The position numbers and the translations under genes were made by a program. DNA of 64,000 nt from Paraescarpia echinospica. Lineage: Eukaryota > Annelida > Polychaeta > Sabellida > Siboglinidae. Below the pieces are notes generated by a model. It was not told where the DNA came from. It saw only the letters and a list, made by a program, of their open reading frames with translations, and did no database searches. Positions 11,575 to 24,300 of the stretch are shown here, one piece after another. The stretch is from NCBI GenBank assembly GCA_020002185.1, contig CM034531.1, forward strand, positions 42,031,867 to 42,095,866, in the 5' to 3' direction. Numbering within the stretch: the first letter of the stretch is position 1; each line of letters opens with the position of its first letter.

Positions 11575-13400
11575 ACACACTTACATACGCGTGCACAAAC
11601 ACACATACACGCGCGTGCGCTAATTTACACACTATTTTATCCAATAAATCTCGATTCAACACCGCTCCACGTATTCGTATAAGCACTGAAAACACATACC
11701 TTTGTACATGCAGTTGACAAGACAATTACCCTGCTACTGGTACAGCGACACCAGAGATGTCATATTAATACATGTAGATGTCGCCCCAGTCCTTCGGTAA
11801 ACAATGTCTGTCATCAGATCTGTCACAAGGCTCATGTTTCAAGAGGAGACCAAATGTGCCACGTAGATATGCTTCAAACTGTCTTCTGTTTCCAATCGGC
11901 TAGATGTAAAATACAGTGTATTCGATTTGCAACCTGACTATTATCCAATGAGCATAATTATTATATAACAAAACTACATGTTATTTGTTAACGTGTTTTT
12001 TTTAATAGAGATAGGAATTTGTGCAAACGAAAAGTACACTTTGATTAGAGAAAGTAACGGTATTTAGTTATTCTTGCACAATAATGTTTGTACACATTTT
12101 GTGTATTTAACTCCTACCACATTCCTCCAATACCAACTCAGCTGACATTTATAATAAAACACTTTACTTGTCAACAAAATCATATACATCACAAATTCAG
12201 ATAACAGAGATTAATCGAACCTGAAACAAATAACATACATTATCAACAAATGTTTTATGTTAATGCATTCGACGCAGCTGTCACTGAATGCTTACAGTCA
12301 GGTAAAGTCGAACACGTAGCATGTCTTTATTATCGTACATACACGTTTGGTTTGTATTAGTGTTGGATGCACCTTAACTCGTATTTAAACAAATTATTCA
12401 CTGCCTGTTTAATGATTTTATTACTACTACTAGTTTACACACTCTCGTGGAGCAATGGACCAAGGACGGCAAATTTCACCATTACAGTATTTTTATGTAT
12501 GCTATTGTATTTCAGTATTTGTATTGTGCTATACTTGCCTGCGCTTCCAGGCCCCCTATTAACCAAACGCTGACGACAGGCGCCTGTGCTTTATTGATTC
12601 GTGCACGAATGAACACGTGAAGAATAATGAAAATACGTACCTTTTGAATATCCACATGTGAGACTACGATTACACCACAAGCGCTACAACAGCTGCACGT
12701 GGGTTACCGGTAGTACTTATTACGTATCTTAATAAACACGACGGTCACAAGAACACTTAAAAGATTCGCGTTTCGAGAGCACACTGGCACGTTGACAAAT
12801 TACATGTTCAAACATACTTCAACGTCAATTTCCAAAACATGGAATATTCTAAGTCATTCGATTAGCTACAATAGAAGAAGACTATTTCACATAAGTGCGG
12901 GTTTACTCAATATGCATTGTAAACGTAGTAAAATGATAATGTTTATGCACAAGTTACACACGGATCTGTGCCATTATACACATGGGTATGAAATGCGTAG
13001 GCATAACAAAAATACACAATACGTCAGACAGTTCATATACATTAGTAACCCTGCCGCTGACGAAATCACGCAAACTTACGCGTTGTTTCAACGGTTTGTA
13101 GGCGTGGCTGTCATGCCGGAAGGCGAATAGTGTGATCAGTCAGTACAATCACCATGTCGCTGCAATTGTTATGTAAATCTACTTTTAATACGTGATATGT
13201 TATCTGTTTTCGTGTCGGGACGATACTTAACATAATACATTTAAGTACAACATACAATTGTATTCGTCTGTACAACCCTACAATTGTCCACGATGATATG
13301 CACAATTACTAGACTAGAATGATAAACAAAAACGATAAACGAAAACGTGCGGTCTTATTGATCGCCAGATACGTCATTGTTATGACCCTTTAATTTTAAT
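10666..13400. other. Gene-poor region with a CA microsatellite
   Basis: A (CA)n/(CACG)n microsatellite runs about 11511-11640. Small ORFs at 12367-12573 (hydrophobic) and 12792-13130 show no recognised domain and no supporting signals. I see nothing else that can be defended. Confidence 0.5.
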
Positions 13401-14029
13401 TATAACATCACATAAATCAATAATTTTGCTAATGCCGGTCCCAAGCCCGGATATGAAAAGAGGAGGGTTGGGCAAAGGGCTAAGAACCCTTTCCGGTAAA
13501 AAAACCCAGATTGTTATGAAAACATCGGCCAAAGTAACTGTACTGAACTTGAGAAAGGGAGGGCCTCCCTTGGAGAGTATGACGCTATGCAGTGAATGCC
13601 GAAAGGAAACTACATCACCGATGCTCTTTTTATCTTCCAAGAAAATGTCAAAAATCGGAACATGGAATTTGAGAACCATATACGAAGCAAACAAATCAGC
13701 CCAAATAGCAAGGGAACGACGTGCCTACAACATCACAGTATTAGGACTATGTGAAAGAAGGTGGACACTCAGAACAAGTCAGACTGAACACAAAGGAAAT
13801 TATACTTTATTTGGGGCACGAAGAAGAAGATGCCCATCACACAGAAGGAGTGGCATTCATGTTGACATAAGAGGCACACAGCGCCCTCATCAGCTGGGAG
13901 GCTAGGATCATATATGCCGCATTCAAAACAAAGAAGAAGAAGATCAACCTAAATAGCATACAGTGCTATGCACCAACCAACAACAAGGATGAAGAAACAA
14001 AGGAGGACTTCTCCAACAGACTGCAAGTA

Positions 14030-14437
14030 TTGCTCAAGAAACTGAAGGACAAAGACATGACGATACTCACGGGACACGTCAATGCTAAGATAGGATCAAC
14101 GAACAGCGGGTACGAAGAAATCATGGGCAGACATGGACTGGGGACGATGAATGAAAATGGCGAGATGTTGGCAGACTTCAACGCATTTAATAACATGATC
14201 ATTGGCGGTAGCGTATTTCCGCACCGCAGAATTCACAAAGCTACATGGATACCGCCAGACCACCGCACAGAAAACCAAATCGACCATATATGTATAGAAA
14301 GAAAATTCAGAAGATCACTGCAAGACGTGCGGGTACATAGAGGAGCAGACGCAGCCTCAGACCACCACCTAATGCTGGCCAGACTGAAGATGAAGCTGAA
14401 GAAGAGAGACGTAAAGAGGAGCACCAGAACAAGATAA
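14030..14437 (+). pseudogene. LINE endonuclease, C-terminal half
   Basis: This 135-codon frame carries the second half of the APE-type endonuclease: a degenerate 'LTGHVNAKIG' (the usual GDFN motif reads GHVN), 'ENQIDHICI' and the terminal 'GADAASDHHLML' with the catalytic SDHH. The N-terminal half lies in another frame at 13630-13905. The change at the GDFN Asp and the frame break both argue against activity. Confidence 0.75.
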
Positions 14438-15444
14438 AATGTGGTCTTCCTAAAGGGCAGAGTCACAACAGAGATATTCCGACTCACAATCAGCAACAAA
14501 TATGAAGTTTTACAAGACCTTCTCGAATAAAGAAGCATGGACATAGACAGCCAGTGGCAAAAGATCAAGGAAACATGGACCAGCACATGCAATGATGTCC
14601 TTGGAAGGAAAAAATATCTACAGAAGGAGTGGATCGCTATGGACACTATCAACAAAGTGCAAGTGAGGAAGGAAAAGAAAGGCGCAATTAATAACAGCCG
14701 AACTATAGTAGCGAAAGCAGCAGCCCAGGAACAGTATGCAGAGGCAAACAGAGCGGTCAAGGAAAGCGTAAAAACAGACAAGACAAATGTCATCGACGGC
14801 CTTGCCGAGGAAGCAGAGGATGCCGCAGCCCAAAGGAACATGAAACAACTGTATGACACAACAGGAAAGGTAGCAGGAAAGTACTTACACACAGACAGAC
14901 CAATCAAAAACAAGAACTGCAACGTACTTACCAGTGACGAAGATCAGTGAAGAGATGGAGGGAACATTTTGATGAACTGCTGAACCGACCACCACCGCAG
15001 AACCCACCAGATATCCCAACAGCTGAAGAACTACCCCAGGTAAACTTAAAAAAAACAAGGCAGAGATCGAGAAAGGTATTCATCACTTGAAGAGAAGGAA
15101 AACTTCCGACCCAGATGAAATTCCTGCCGAGGTAATCAAGGCAGACATGGAGATCTGCATAGCGATGCTGCATGTTCTGATTGGGAAGATATGGAAGCAA
15201 GAAAAATATTGACTGAATGAAAGAAGGATAACTGATGAAATTCCCAAAGAAAGGAGACCTGCGGGAATGCAATAACTACAGAAGGATAATGCTGTCAGTG
15301 CCTGGAAAGATCCTTAACAGAGTCATCTTTGACAAACTGAAAACAGCAGTGGACGCCAGACTCAGAGATCGCCAGGCAGGCTTCCGTAAAGATAGATGAT
15401 GCACTGACCAAATAGCTACACTCCGAATCATATTTGAACAATCA

Positions 15445-16270
15445 ATGGAATGGGACTCATCCCTGTACATAAACTGTGTAGCCTATGAGAAGGCATTTGA
15501 TAGCCTCGACAGGGAGACACTATGGAAGCTCCTGCGACACTACGGGATACCAGAGAAATGTAATTCTCTGATACAAAGTAACCATGAAGGCATGGTATGT
15601 AAGGTCATTCATGCAAGACAACGCACATACTCATTTATGGTGAAGACAAGAGTGAGGCATCGTTGCCTTCTGTCAACATTCCTCGTCTTGCTTGCCATAG
15701 ATTGGATTACGAAAAAGACAACATAAAACAGAAGAAATGGTATCCAGTGGACATCATGGAGCCATTTGGAGGACCTGGACTTTGCAGATGACCTCGTTCT
15801 CCTATCCCATAGTCACAACATATGCAGGAGAAAACAGAGCTTTTGAACACAGTGTCAACAAAGATAGGACTCAACATCAACCGAAGCAAGACAAATATCA
15901 TGAAAGCCAACACGAATAATAAAACCCATTGATATTAGGAGGGGAACTACTGAAAGAAACCGACTCCTTCACATACCTGGGAAGCATAATTAACAAGAGT
16001 GCAGACACAGAAGAAGACTTCAAAGCAAGGACACAAAAAGCAAGAGTGGCATTTCTCATTTTGAGAAACATTTGGAAGGCAAACCAAATCAAGCTTAACA
16101 CCAAACTGAGGATATTCGACTCAAATGTCAAGGCAGTGTTACTCTATGACTCGGAGACGTGGCGAATTACACAGAAAACACTAAAAAGATTACATACCTT
16201 CATCAACAAATGCCTGCGCAGAATCATACACCTAAAGTGGTCATACAAGGTACCCAACAATATACTATGA
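15445..16270 (+). pseudogene. LINE reverse transcriptase, palm and thumb
   Basis: Three frames together hold the RT palm: 'YEKAFDSLDRE' (15445-15726 frame), 'FADDLVLLSH' (about 15780-15815, no long ORF) and the downstream 'DSFTYLGSIIN' to 'CLRRI' block (15929-16270 frame). The motif corresponding to GVRQGCLLSP reads RHRCLLSTF, which would impair the enzyme even without the frameshifts. Confidence 0.75.
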
Positions 16271-16590
16271 GAATGCATCAAACAACTACCAATAAAAACG
16301 AAATAAAGAATAGAAAATGGAAATGTTTAGGACATACATTGAGGAAACATGCAACAAACATCACAATACAAGCAATTACATGGAACCCCCCCAGGGGGAG
16401 AAGAAGAGAAAGGACGAAACACCTGGCAGCGAGACATGAAAAGGGAAAGAAAGCAGATGGGAAAAACCTGGAAACAAATTGAGAAAATTGCATCAAACGG
16501 ACAAAAGTGGAGGACCATGATCGATGGTCTATGCTCCCAGTGAGCAAACAGGCCTAAGTAAAGTAAAAATCAATCAATATCCTTCGACTA

Positions 16591-17400
16591 CTGAAAGATA
16601 TATAGCGTCACATTAGTATTATATTGTGCATCAGAGGCGCCAAGGGTTTTTTCGTGTTGCCTCTATTACGCACTCCCTTTGTCGAACGTGTAGCAGGAGC
16701 ACATGCATTTATTTGTTTCTCGTGACACTGCGCGTTCAATTTAGCGACGAAGACGCACATCTGACCGCACTGCTTCCGCAAGCACGCCATCTTGGAATAA
16801 GCATGAACGGAACAACGGTTTTATCAGCGGAACTGCCACTGACTTCACGCAGAAGGAACAGGATGCTGAAAGCCTGCAGTTGGAAGGGAATGGGTACAGG
16901 TGGGTTAACAAACTACTATAGCATAATACTACAAAACACTAGGTCTTCAACACAGCTTATCTCGTGTATTGGGACAACTTAAACACAGCTAACGTATTAA
17001 TTTGCATGTGGAACATATTTACGTTTCTCCGCAAGGTGGCAACACCGATCGTTCCAAATAGTTTTGGAGTTACATAGAATACATTAATTTGTGTTGGTTG
17101 TTGAACAAAATGGTAAGGACACTGTGCAATATATGTAGTCGGGTCGTCTTGACCGGAATAAGCCAAGAAGTACGGTTTCAAATGCATTGTATCAAATAGT
17201 ACTTACTAGTATGATTCTCATTATTAGACGGTAGTTGCATTCGTGTAGAACCTGCAAAACAAATTCCATGTATGCCTTAATAAATTAATATGTTAATTGT
17301 TGGTACAGATATGTGGTGTGGGTGGGCATGAAACTGGATGAATGTATACATGTAAACATGAATACACGTATACATGTATATAATTACGCTTGAGTCTACA
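16591..17400. other. No recognised feature
   Basis: The ORF at 16626-16982 has no recognised domain. No repeats stand out. Confidence 0.4.
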
Positions 17401-17690
17401 ACTCATGCGTACTTCCAGCGTTGACATTCGGTGCGGAGACATGGACACTGCCCATCCAGGCAAAGAACAAGCTAGCAGCCGCACAAACAAAGATGGAGAG
17501 AAGTCTGTTAAACATCACATATTGGGAGAGAAAAACAAACATCTGGGTACGAGAGAAGACAAAGGTCATATACGTAATTCAGAAGACAGAAGTGGACCTG
17601 GGCAGTTCACATCAGTAGACTACGAGATAACCGATGGACATCGCGTATCACAACCTGGAGATCTGCACAATGATGGAGATCTGCACAGAG
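17400..17690 (+). pseudogene. LINE fragment, RT C-terminal region
   Basis: Short frames encode 'TFGAETWTL', 'KMERSLLNITYWERKTN' and 'WVREKTKVI', the conserved post-RT region of LINEs that carry an 'E/SETW' motif. It is a small fragment of a LINE related to, but different from, the one at 13.4-16.6 kb, cut off by the following CA microsatellite. Confidence 0.7.
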
Positions 17691-17723
17691 ATGCACAGTG
17701 ATGATAATGATGATGACACACAT

Positions 17724-18260
<537 letters not shown>

Positions 18261-18774
18261 ATACGTACATATAAACATATTCATGATGTGGATAGTTATT
18301 TATGTACGTACGTATGTACGACTTCATTGTCAAGTCAGTGGTTTACGGGACGCAAGGTCCTGCGTCTTATATGCATAGAAACAGTACCTGGACCCGTGCA
18401 AAATAATGGTTGCGTCCCACGGATCGCATACGTATCAATGACATATAACAAAAATATACATTGATTATGAATGCCTTTGACTTGGTTGTTTATTACAAAA
18501 TCAGTTCGTTTGATATATCTTTTCACGAGTCGTTCCAAATAACCATTCCCGTAGGCTTATGCTTCACGATTCTGAAAAGTGCCTAATCCTCCGTATGGCG
18601 CCGCCCTGCGCGTAGTTTTGCACAAGGGCTTCTAACGACTGAGCGCAGTCGCTGTGCGTTTTAAGACTTCCTAATTTATTAGAGCTATAGCGATTGAAAA
18701 CAAAGCGACTCACGAACATTATTTTGTAAAAATAACTGCTCCTTATCACCAAATAAATGACGGACCATACGGTG
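18261..18774. other. No recognised feature
   Basis: No coding or repeat signal that I can support. Confidence 0.4.
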
Positions 18775-18958
18775 ACAAGCAATATTAATCAATCACATGT
18801 TGACGCAAAACGGAGCGCTATTTGGTCCACAAAAGTGCCATGAAATCCAGATTTCATATATACAGTACATTGTTATAAAATATTGATTTGAGGACATTTT
18901 GGTGGACCAAATAGCGCTCCGGTTTGCGTCAACATGCGATTTATTAATATTGCTTGTT
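18775..18958. mobile_element. Palindromic MITE with about 65-bp TIRs
   Basis: The left TIR (about 18775-18842) and right TIR (about 18890-18958) share the phrases ACAAGCAATATTAAT, CACATGTTGACGCAAA and GGAGCGCTATTTGGTCCAC in inverted orientation, with a short non-repetitive centre. Related single ends occur at 44445-44475 and 44509-44580. There is no coding capacity, so it is non-autonomous. A target duplication could not be fixed. Confidence 0.75.
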
Positions 18959-19295
18959 TCAAGTGCGGCATGCAGTGACACGCAACCGCAGTGGCGCACA
19001 CTGAATCAAACCTGGGCGAGAGCAATTTGGGATATTACATTCCTGAAACGATGTGGAATGATTGAATAAACGCATTTTAGGTATAACATTTAGGCGCAAC
19101 TGTCATAATGCCGAAATCGGAGTGGGCCCGGATTCTACACAACGTCACAATTAAGTGTCCACACAATAATGCGCAGTTCCATCTGCTGCCTATTGGCTAC
19201 TTCAATGCTATTGTCATCACCACGGTCAGGTTTTCCGCCACCGAAACAAATTCAGGAGCCTTCCGAAGTGAATCGTGGCTTCCTCGATATCCTTA
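18959..19295 (+). repeat. Dispersed repeat R1, copy 1
   Basis: This segment is present in inverted orientation at 43146-43440. Shared phrases include TGCGCAGTTCCATCTGCTGCC, ATTGGCTA and TTTCCGCCACCGAAACAAATTC. It directly adjoins the MITE at 18775-18958, and the 44.5 kb MITE end has the same neighbour, so both may be parts of one larger element. Confidence 0.75.
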
Positions 19296-20915
19296 GCTTA
19301 GCCTTTGGAGATCTCCCAGTGTGATATATATACACGCAAGCCAAGGCATCTATCTTGCAGATTAGCACGCCCTCTTCTAAGGGAGGACGGCTGCTCTAAC
19401 TTCCAAAACTACATCGATTACCAAGGGAAAACATCTATAAATATATCAGTATATTGTAACAGGCATTTTAGTTCGTGTTAGTATCAAACTAATAGTGATA
19501 ATGACCGGGTTTACATGGGTTGTACCAGTTGTGATATTTAGAAAACAATACTTACAATTAAAAAAGAGCAATAAGTAGAACCCTCGCTACAAGCTTGGGA
19601 CCCCCTCAAAAGGAGGAGGACCCTTGAAGACAAACATCCAGGTAAACCCCTGCAAGTGCATAGTCAGTTGGAAAAGCGGAGTAAACTGTTCCCTTACTGG
19701 TCCCGATACGGCGCTTTATGTTCACTATTCTGTTCGCCGGCCGCGTCCCCACTCGGTGGAGACGAGCTGTTGTTTCATCAATGCATTACAGAGAAATTAA
19801 TATGTGTGCCAGACCTCCACCCTCTCCGATGCCGATTTGGCAGGCTGTCAGTAAAATCACCGACAGTAGCGACGTGTGACGCTTCAGGTTTCAAGCTCGA
19901 GACTTCCACGTTTGATGCCCATCGACGTTCTCGCGGTCACTACCTGATTTCACACTGGCTATGGCTTCCTGACAAGTTTCTTCTTTAAAATATTAAATGT
20001 ATCGATTTTAGGTAATTTTGCTTTTTTTCTTCAAAACATCCATTTTCATTTTCCTCTAAGTATGGGCTTTGCCAGAAAGACCGTTACACGTTCGAAACAC
20101 TGCACACAGTTAGCCGTTTTCGTAGTTCTTATACGTATAATACATATACAGTTTGACTGGATATAAGCCATCAGAAGATATTGATTTTCACAGCCTGCTA
20201 TAATAGGGAAAGGTGGGGACCGATGCAACATGTTCATATTTTCAATTGTGAAAACCAAAATATAATACAGTTTTAACAATACAATTACTATATTATATAT
20301 AAGTAGTAGTAATAGACAGTTTATTGCCAAGTAGAATTTGTTTAATGTACAAGGATTTTGTGGCGTTGTGGCGTCACAACTCAAGTACTCTTAACAACAT
20401 CTAATACTCTTTTTCACGCTTGTTTAACCCCTCAACACACACGCGCACGCGTAAAATAAGCAAATCAGAAACATTAGTAAACGTTTGTAAGTTAAAAAAA
20501 GCCCACTGCAAACAAATGTTAAAGAATATCACACATATCCAAACATAAAAGTACTTACTTGGTAAATAAATAAATATTAGTATAATAATAGTAAAATTCC
20601 GTGAATGCAGCATCACAATCGTCTAAACGTAAAACACCTAAAACAATAAAACAGTATATAGTGGTAGTTAAACTTACAAACATAAGTATGACGACACAGG
20701 GACGGAACTGGCAGAAGACATAATTATGAAACGAGGAATACCTTTTCAGTAGTGTTATATGTAGTCCAGCGAGTACGTTACATTTGGATGAGAGCAAGAG
20801 CAAGGCCAAAGATCAACGTCAATGTCAAACATGTAGGTCAATGGCAATGTCAAATAACTAGGTCAAGATCAAAGGTCAAAGGTAAAATGGCGCCACTGGC
20901 AGATAGGTCATGAAC
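19296..20915. other. No recognised gene; AGGTCA-rich tail
   Basis: ORFs at 19656-19988 and 20046-20384 show no recognised domain. From about 20810 to 20900 the sequence has repeated GTCAA and AGGTCA steps next to the Polinton left end. Confidence 0.4.
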
Positions 20916-21245
20916 TACAAATAGCGCCCCCTGATGGAAAGGTGGTGAACTAGACAGGATTACTGCTTAAATTTGTGCCTTTTATTTTTTGTCAAGTGAT
21001 TCCCCCTGGTGGATATATCACGGACTTAAATTACCCCTAACGTGTAAGTCATGAACTAAATATCTAGGCCAAAGTTCTAGGCGGATAGTTTGAGAGTTAA
21101 ATACTTTGAGAGCTACTTTGAGAGGTACTTTGAGAGTTACTTTCTACTTTGCGTCCGTGCGTGTGCACTTTCTACTCTGCAGTCCGCGCGTGTACTTTCT
21201 ACTCCAAGGTCCGTGCTTGTTCGGCACGCCCACGTGACCTTCATG
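20916..21245. repeat. Polinton left terminal inverted repeat
   Basis: It matches the reverse complement of about 36710-37034 with small gaps. Shared phrases include AAATAGCGCCCCCTG, TACTGCTTAAATT, CCCCTGGTGGATATAT, AAATATC and GGCCAAAGTTCTAGGC. The inner part of the left copy has extra ACTTTGAGAG units and three ACTTTCTACT/GTCCG units (about 21090-21225). Confidence 0.85.
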
Positions 21246-21313
21246 TTCTGTCGAACATCTAAAAAAGGTCTGCGTCTGCTTTTGTGGTCACTATATCTTA
21301 CATTTTTCGGAAG

Positions 21314-24300
21314 ATGAACAAGATGAACAGAGAAAACATTAGACAAGGATGGAGCTATGCGGACGCGGCCAGAGGGCCGCAACCTATAATTCATAGCGCG
21401 GCGGTGTTGACTCCCAACACATGCGGGGAGGCCTTCCCCCCGCTACTGGCGACGGTCTCGACGGGACCAACCCTGGCGCCAGCAGCACCGACATCATTGG
21501 CACCTGTAGCCCCGACACCATCGGCACCTGCAGTCCCGACACCATCGGCACCTGCAGCCCCGACAGCATCATCACCACATACCACCGTTGAGGCTACGGC
21601 GCCCGTCCCCACTGTCGAGGAGGGACCTGCTAGGCGATTACCACCACCTTCCCTTGCGGCCTTCACCTGCCGGACTGTCGGGCGTCCTTCACACGGCACA
21701 ACAACTGGAAGCGCCACGTCGCCCGCGGCAGTTGCGGCCGCCCAACAATGACGGCCGAGGAGGCCCAACTGGACGCGTTGGTGGTGAGTTAAACTTTATA
21801 TCGCGTTACTATACACTTTCGCCTAAAATGGTGGTTCCTACCTTCTTCCCACCAAAAAGGTGGCTCCCTATGTACTTCCCATCAAAACGCCGGTTTCCCA
21901 TTCACCTCCTCTAAAAAGGTAGCTCCCTATGTACTTCCCCCAAAACGACGCTTCCCCACTCATTTCCCGTAAAATGGCGTCTCCTTATGTACTTCCTATC
22001 AAAATGGCGTCCCCGTGTATGTTTACTTCCTTAAAAATGGCGGCTCCCATACACTTCCTGTCAACATGGTGTCCCGTGACATTACTTCCGTCAAGATGGC
22101 GTCTCCGTGTATGTTTACTTCCCCTAAAAGGACGTCTCCTTATATACTTCATATCAAAATGGCGTCCCGTGGCATTACCTCCTACCAACATTACGTCCCC
22201 GTGTATGTTTACTTCCCCTAAAATGGTGGCTTCCACGCATTTCCTAGCAACATTGCGTCCCGTGACATTACTTCCGTCAAAATGGCGTCCCCGTATATGT
22301 TTACTTCCGTCAAAATGGCGGCTCCCACATACTTCCTGTCAACATAGCCGCTCCCATCCGCTTCCTATCGACATATTGTGTCCATATACTTATCGTCTTC
22401 CTATCAATTACTGGCCACTGTACATTTGGTCACGTGACTTTTGGTCACGTGTTTTCCCTACCATAGAGTCTGTAATATTTAATTATTCTTGTAGAAATTC
22501 ATCAACGGCCCCTTGCCCCCAAAAAGGCAACCGGTCCCTACAGCCACCGGGACAGTGCCGGCCCCGACGACCGCGCCTTCGTCACCGACCAACCGGGTAG
22601 AGGTGCTACCATATTTTTCGCCTGTTGTATGTGCGGCAGCACATTCACAAAAAACATAATTGGCAGCGTCATATCAAGAAAGGGCGATGTCAGAGGAAGG
22701 TCAAGCAGCAGCGGCGGGAAGCGCACTTTGAAGAAATAATGGTAAATTGATCATGTTGTTTAAATCTTTTCAGGTGCCCGTCTCTTTATGTTTTGTATAC
22801 CATTATTAAAAGTCAACTTGTGTTTATTTCAGCGCCAAGAAAAGAAACGCGTCGCTAGTGCCACGTCTGCGCCGCCTGCGTCGGTGACCGGAAGCACCAC
22901 GGTGAGTAATCTTTTAAAATGTTAGGTATTATCACCGAACACGCCTGTATTTAGTGTACATATCAACTGAAGACAATGACTACCGTAAAAGACCACTTTT
23001 CTCCTGTCTAGTTATATGTACCTTTATTGCATTGTTTTTCGATCTTGTGTGTTTAATTAGTTGAATACTTTACTTCATGTTTCACTATCCAACTTATGAA
23101 CTACTTTCCTAGTTTTACTACTTTTATTAACTTAATTAACTTAATGTAACAAACCATTTGTACTCTCAACAAAAAGAACATTATTCTATCTATTTTAGTT
23201 AACAAGGGACTCATGTTGTATTGTATTGTAAAAAACATGTTATTGTAGAAATCGCGAAAACGCCGATGGTCACCGTCATCACCGACCAGGTCGTCATCAC
23301 CGACAACATCATCATCACCATCACCGTAACGGCCGTCACCCAGTCACTCACCCCCAGCTTCTACGTCACTACCTCAACAAGATCTTGAATTTTATTTTGA
23401 TACTATCAACTTACCGGTAAATAGTTCAAAGGTCGAATGGTTGGTTCGTCACGAAATACTCAGTGTCAGTGTAGCATCCAATGTCCCTGGATATAAGGAA
23501 CCACGCTGTTTTTTTTAATAATGGTGATCCGAACCAACTAGTCGAACGTTTCCTAAATTATCTTTGCGAAATTACCGATACCGCTTGCGAAATTTTGAAA
23601 ACACGTTATAATTTTTTTGATGAATTAAACCAACAACTAAAATATATTCAGTCACCAGAGGCTAGATCGATTGAACCTTCCTTACACGAAATTCTAGATG
23701 ATGGGACAACATTACCTATAATCACTGAAGAACAAATTTCCAAATCAATTGGTATGCTTCATGGATTTCTCAGAGAATTACCCGTCATTGGCTTTAATTC
23801 TGGAAATACGATTTAAACTCCATTAAAAATATATCACAACACACTTTTCGACAACTGATGTAGGTGACGAGACGGACAATACATCAGATAAGAATAAACA
23901 AATTTGTTCGTGGTAATGTGTAACACTAATTTCATGTGTTTAAAAACGCCGAGTTTGAACTTTTTGGACATTATAAATTACTGGGTTGCCGGTTTTAGTT
24001 ACGATACATTTCTGAAAGCACACGGGTGTACACAAACTAAAGAACAAGAACAAGAACAATCGCTTCCATTAAAGGAGGATTTTCAAAGCGAGTTGAAATA
24101 CGAAAATATTTCTCACGAAAATTGAGAAAAGGATGCTTCAGTTTTTACTTATATTCAAGAACGCTCACCAGTATCTCATTTTTATGCTATCAAAAACAGT
24201 TTCCGTTTTTACAAATTGCTCCACATAGACATGTTTAAAGATGGCATTAGCGTTCCTGGTCTAACCATGAAATTTATGTTTGACACATTACCACGTGACA

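Larger units (their letters stand above)
13430..16590 (+). mobile_element. Decayed LINE of the CFDP2-like type
   Basis: A near full-length but broken non-LTR retrotransposon. The endonuclease shows 'KIGTWNLRTI' (about 13650), 'LGLCERRWT', 'ENQIDHICI' and 'ASDHHLM' (about 14360). The reverse transcriptase shows 'VAYEKAFDSLDRETLW' and the catalytic 'FADDLVLLSH' (about 15785-15810). The C-terminal region shows 'YLGSIIN', 'YDSETWRIT', 'INKCLRRI' and 'WRTMIDGLC'. Such proteins are often annotated as craniofacial development protein 2-like because of the endonuclease. The element ends near 16585 in short AAGTAAAG/AATC repeats. Many stops and frameshifts make it inactive. Confidence 0.85.

Noticed and set aside
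12792..13130. 112-codon plus-strand ORF as a gene
   Set aside because: No domain, no signal peptide and no supporting context.
14233..14922. 229-codon minus-strand ORF
   Set aside because: Antisense to LINE coding sequence; hydrophobic composition reflects the reverse complement of a Lys/Glu-rich protein.
21391..21768. Minus-strand ORF of 125 codons, G/A/V-rich
   Set aside because: Shadow of the Pro/Ala/Thr-rich repeat in polymerase exon 1.
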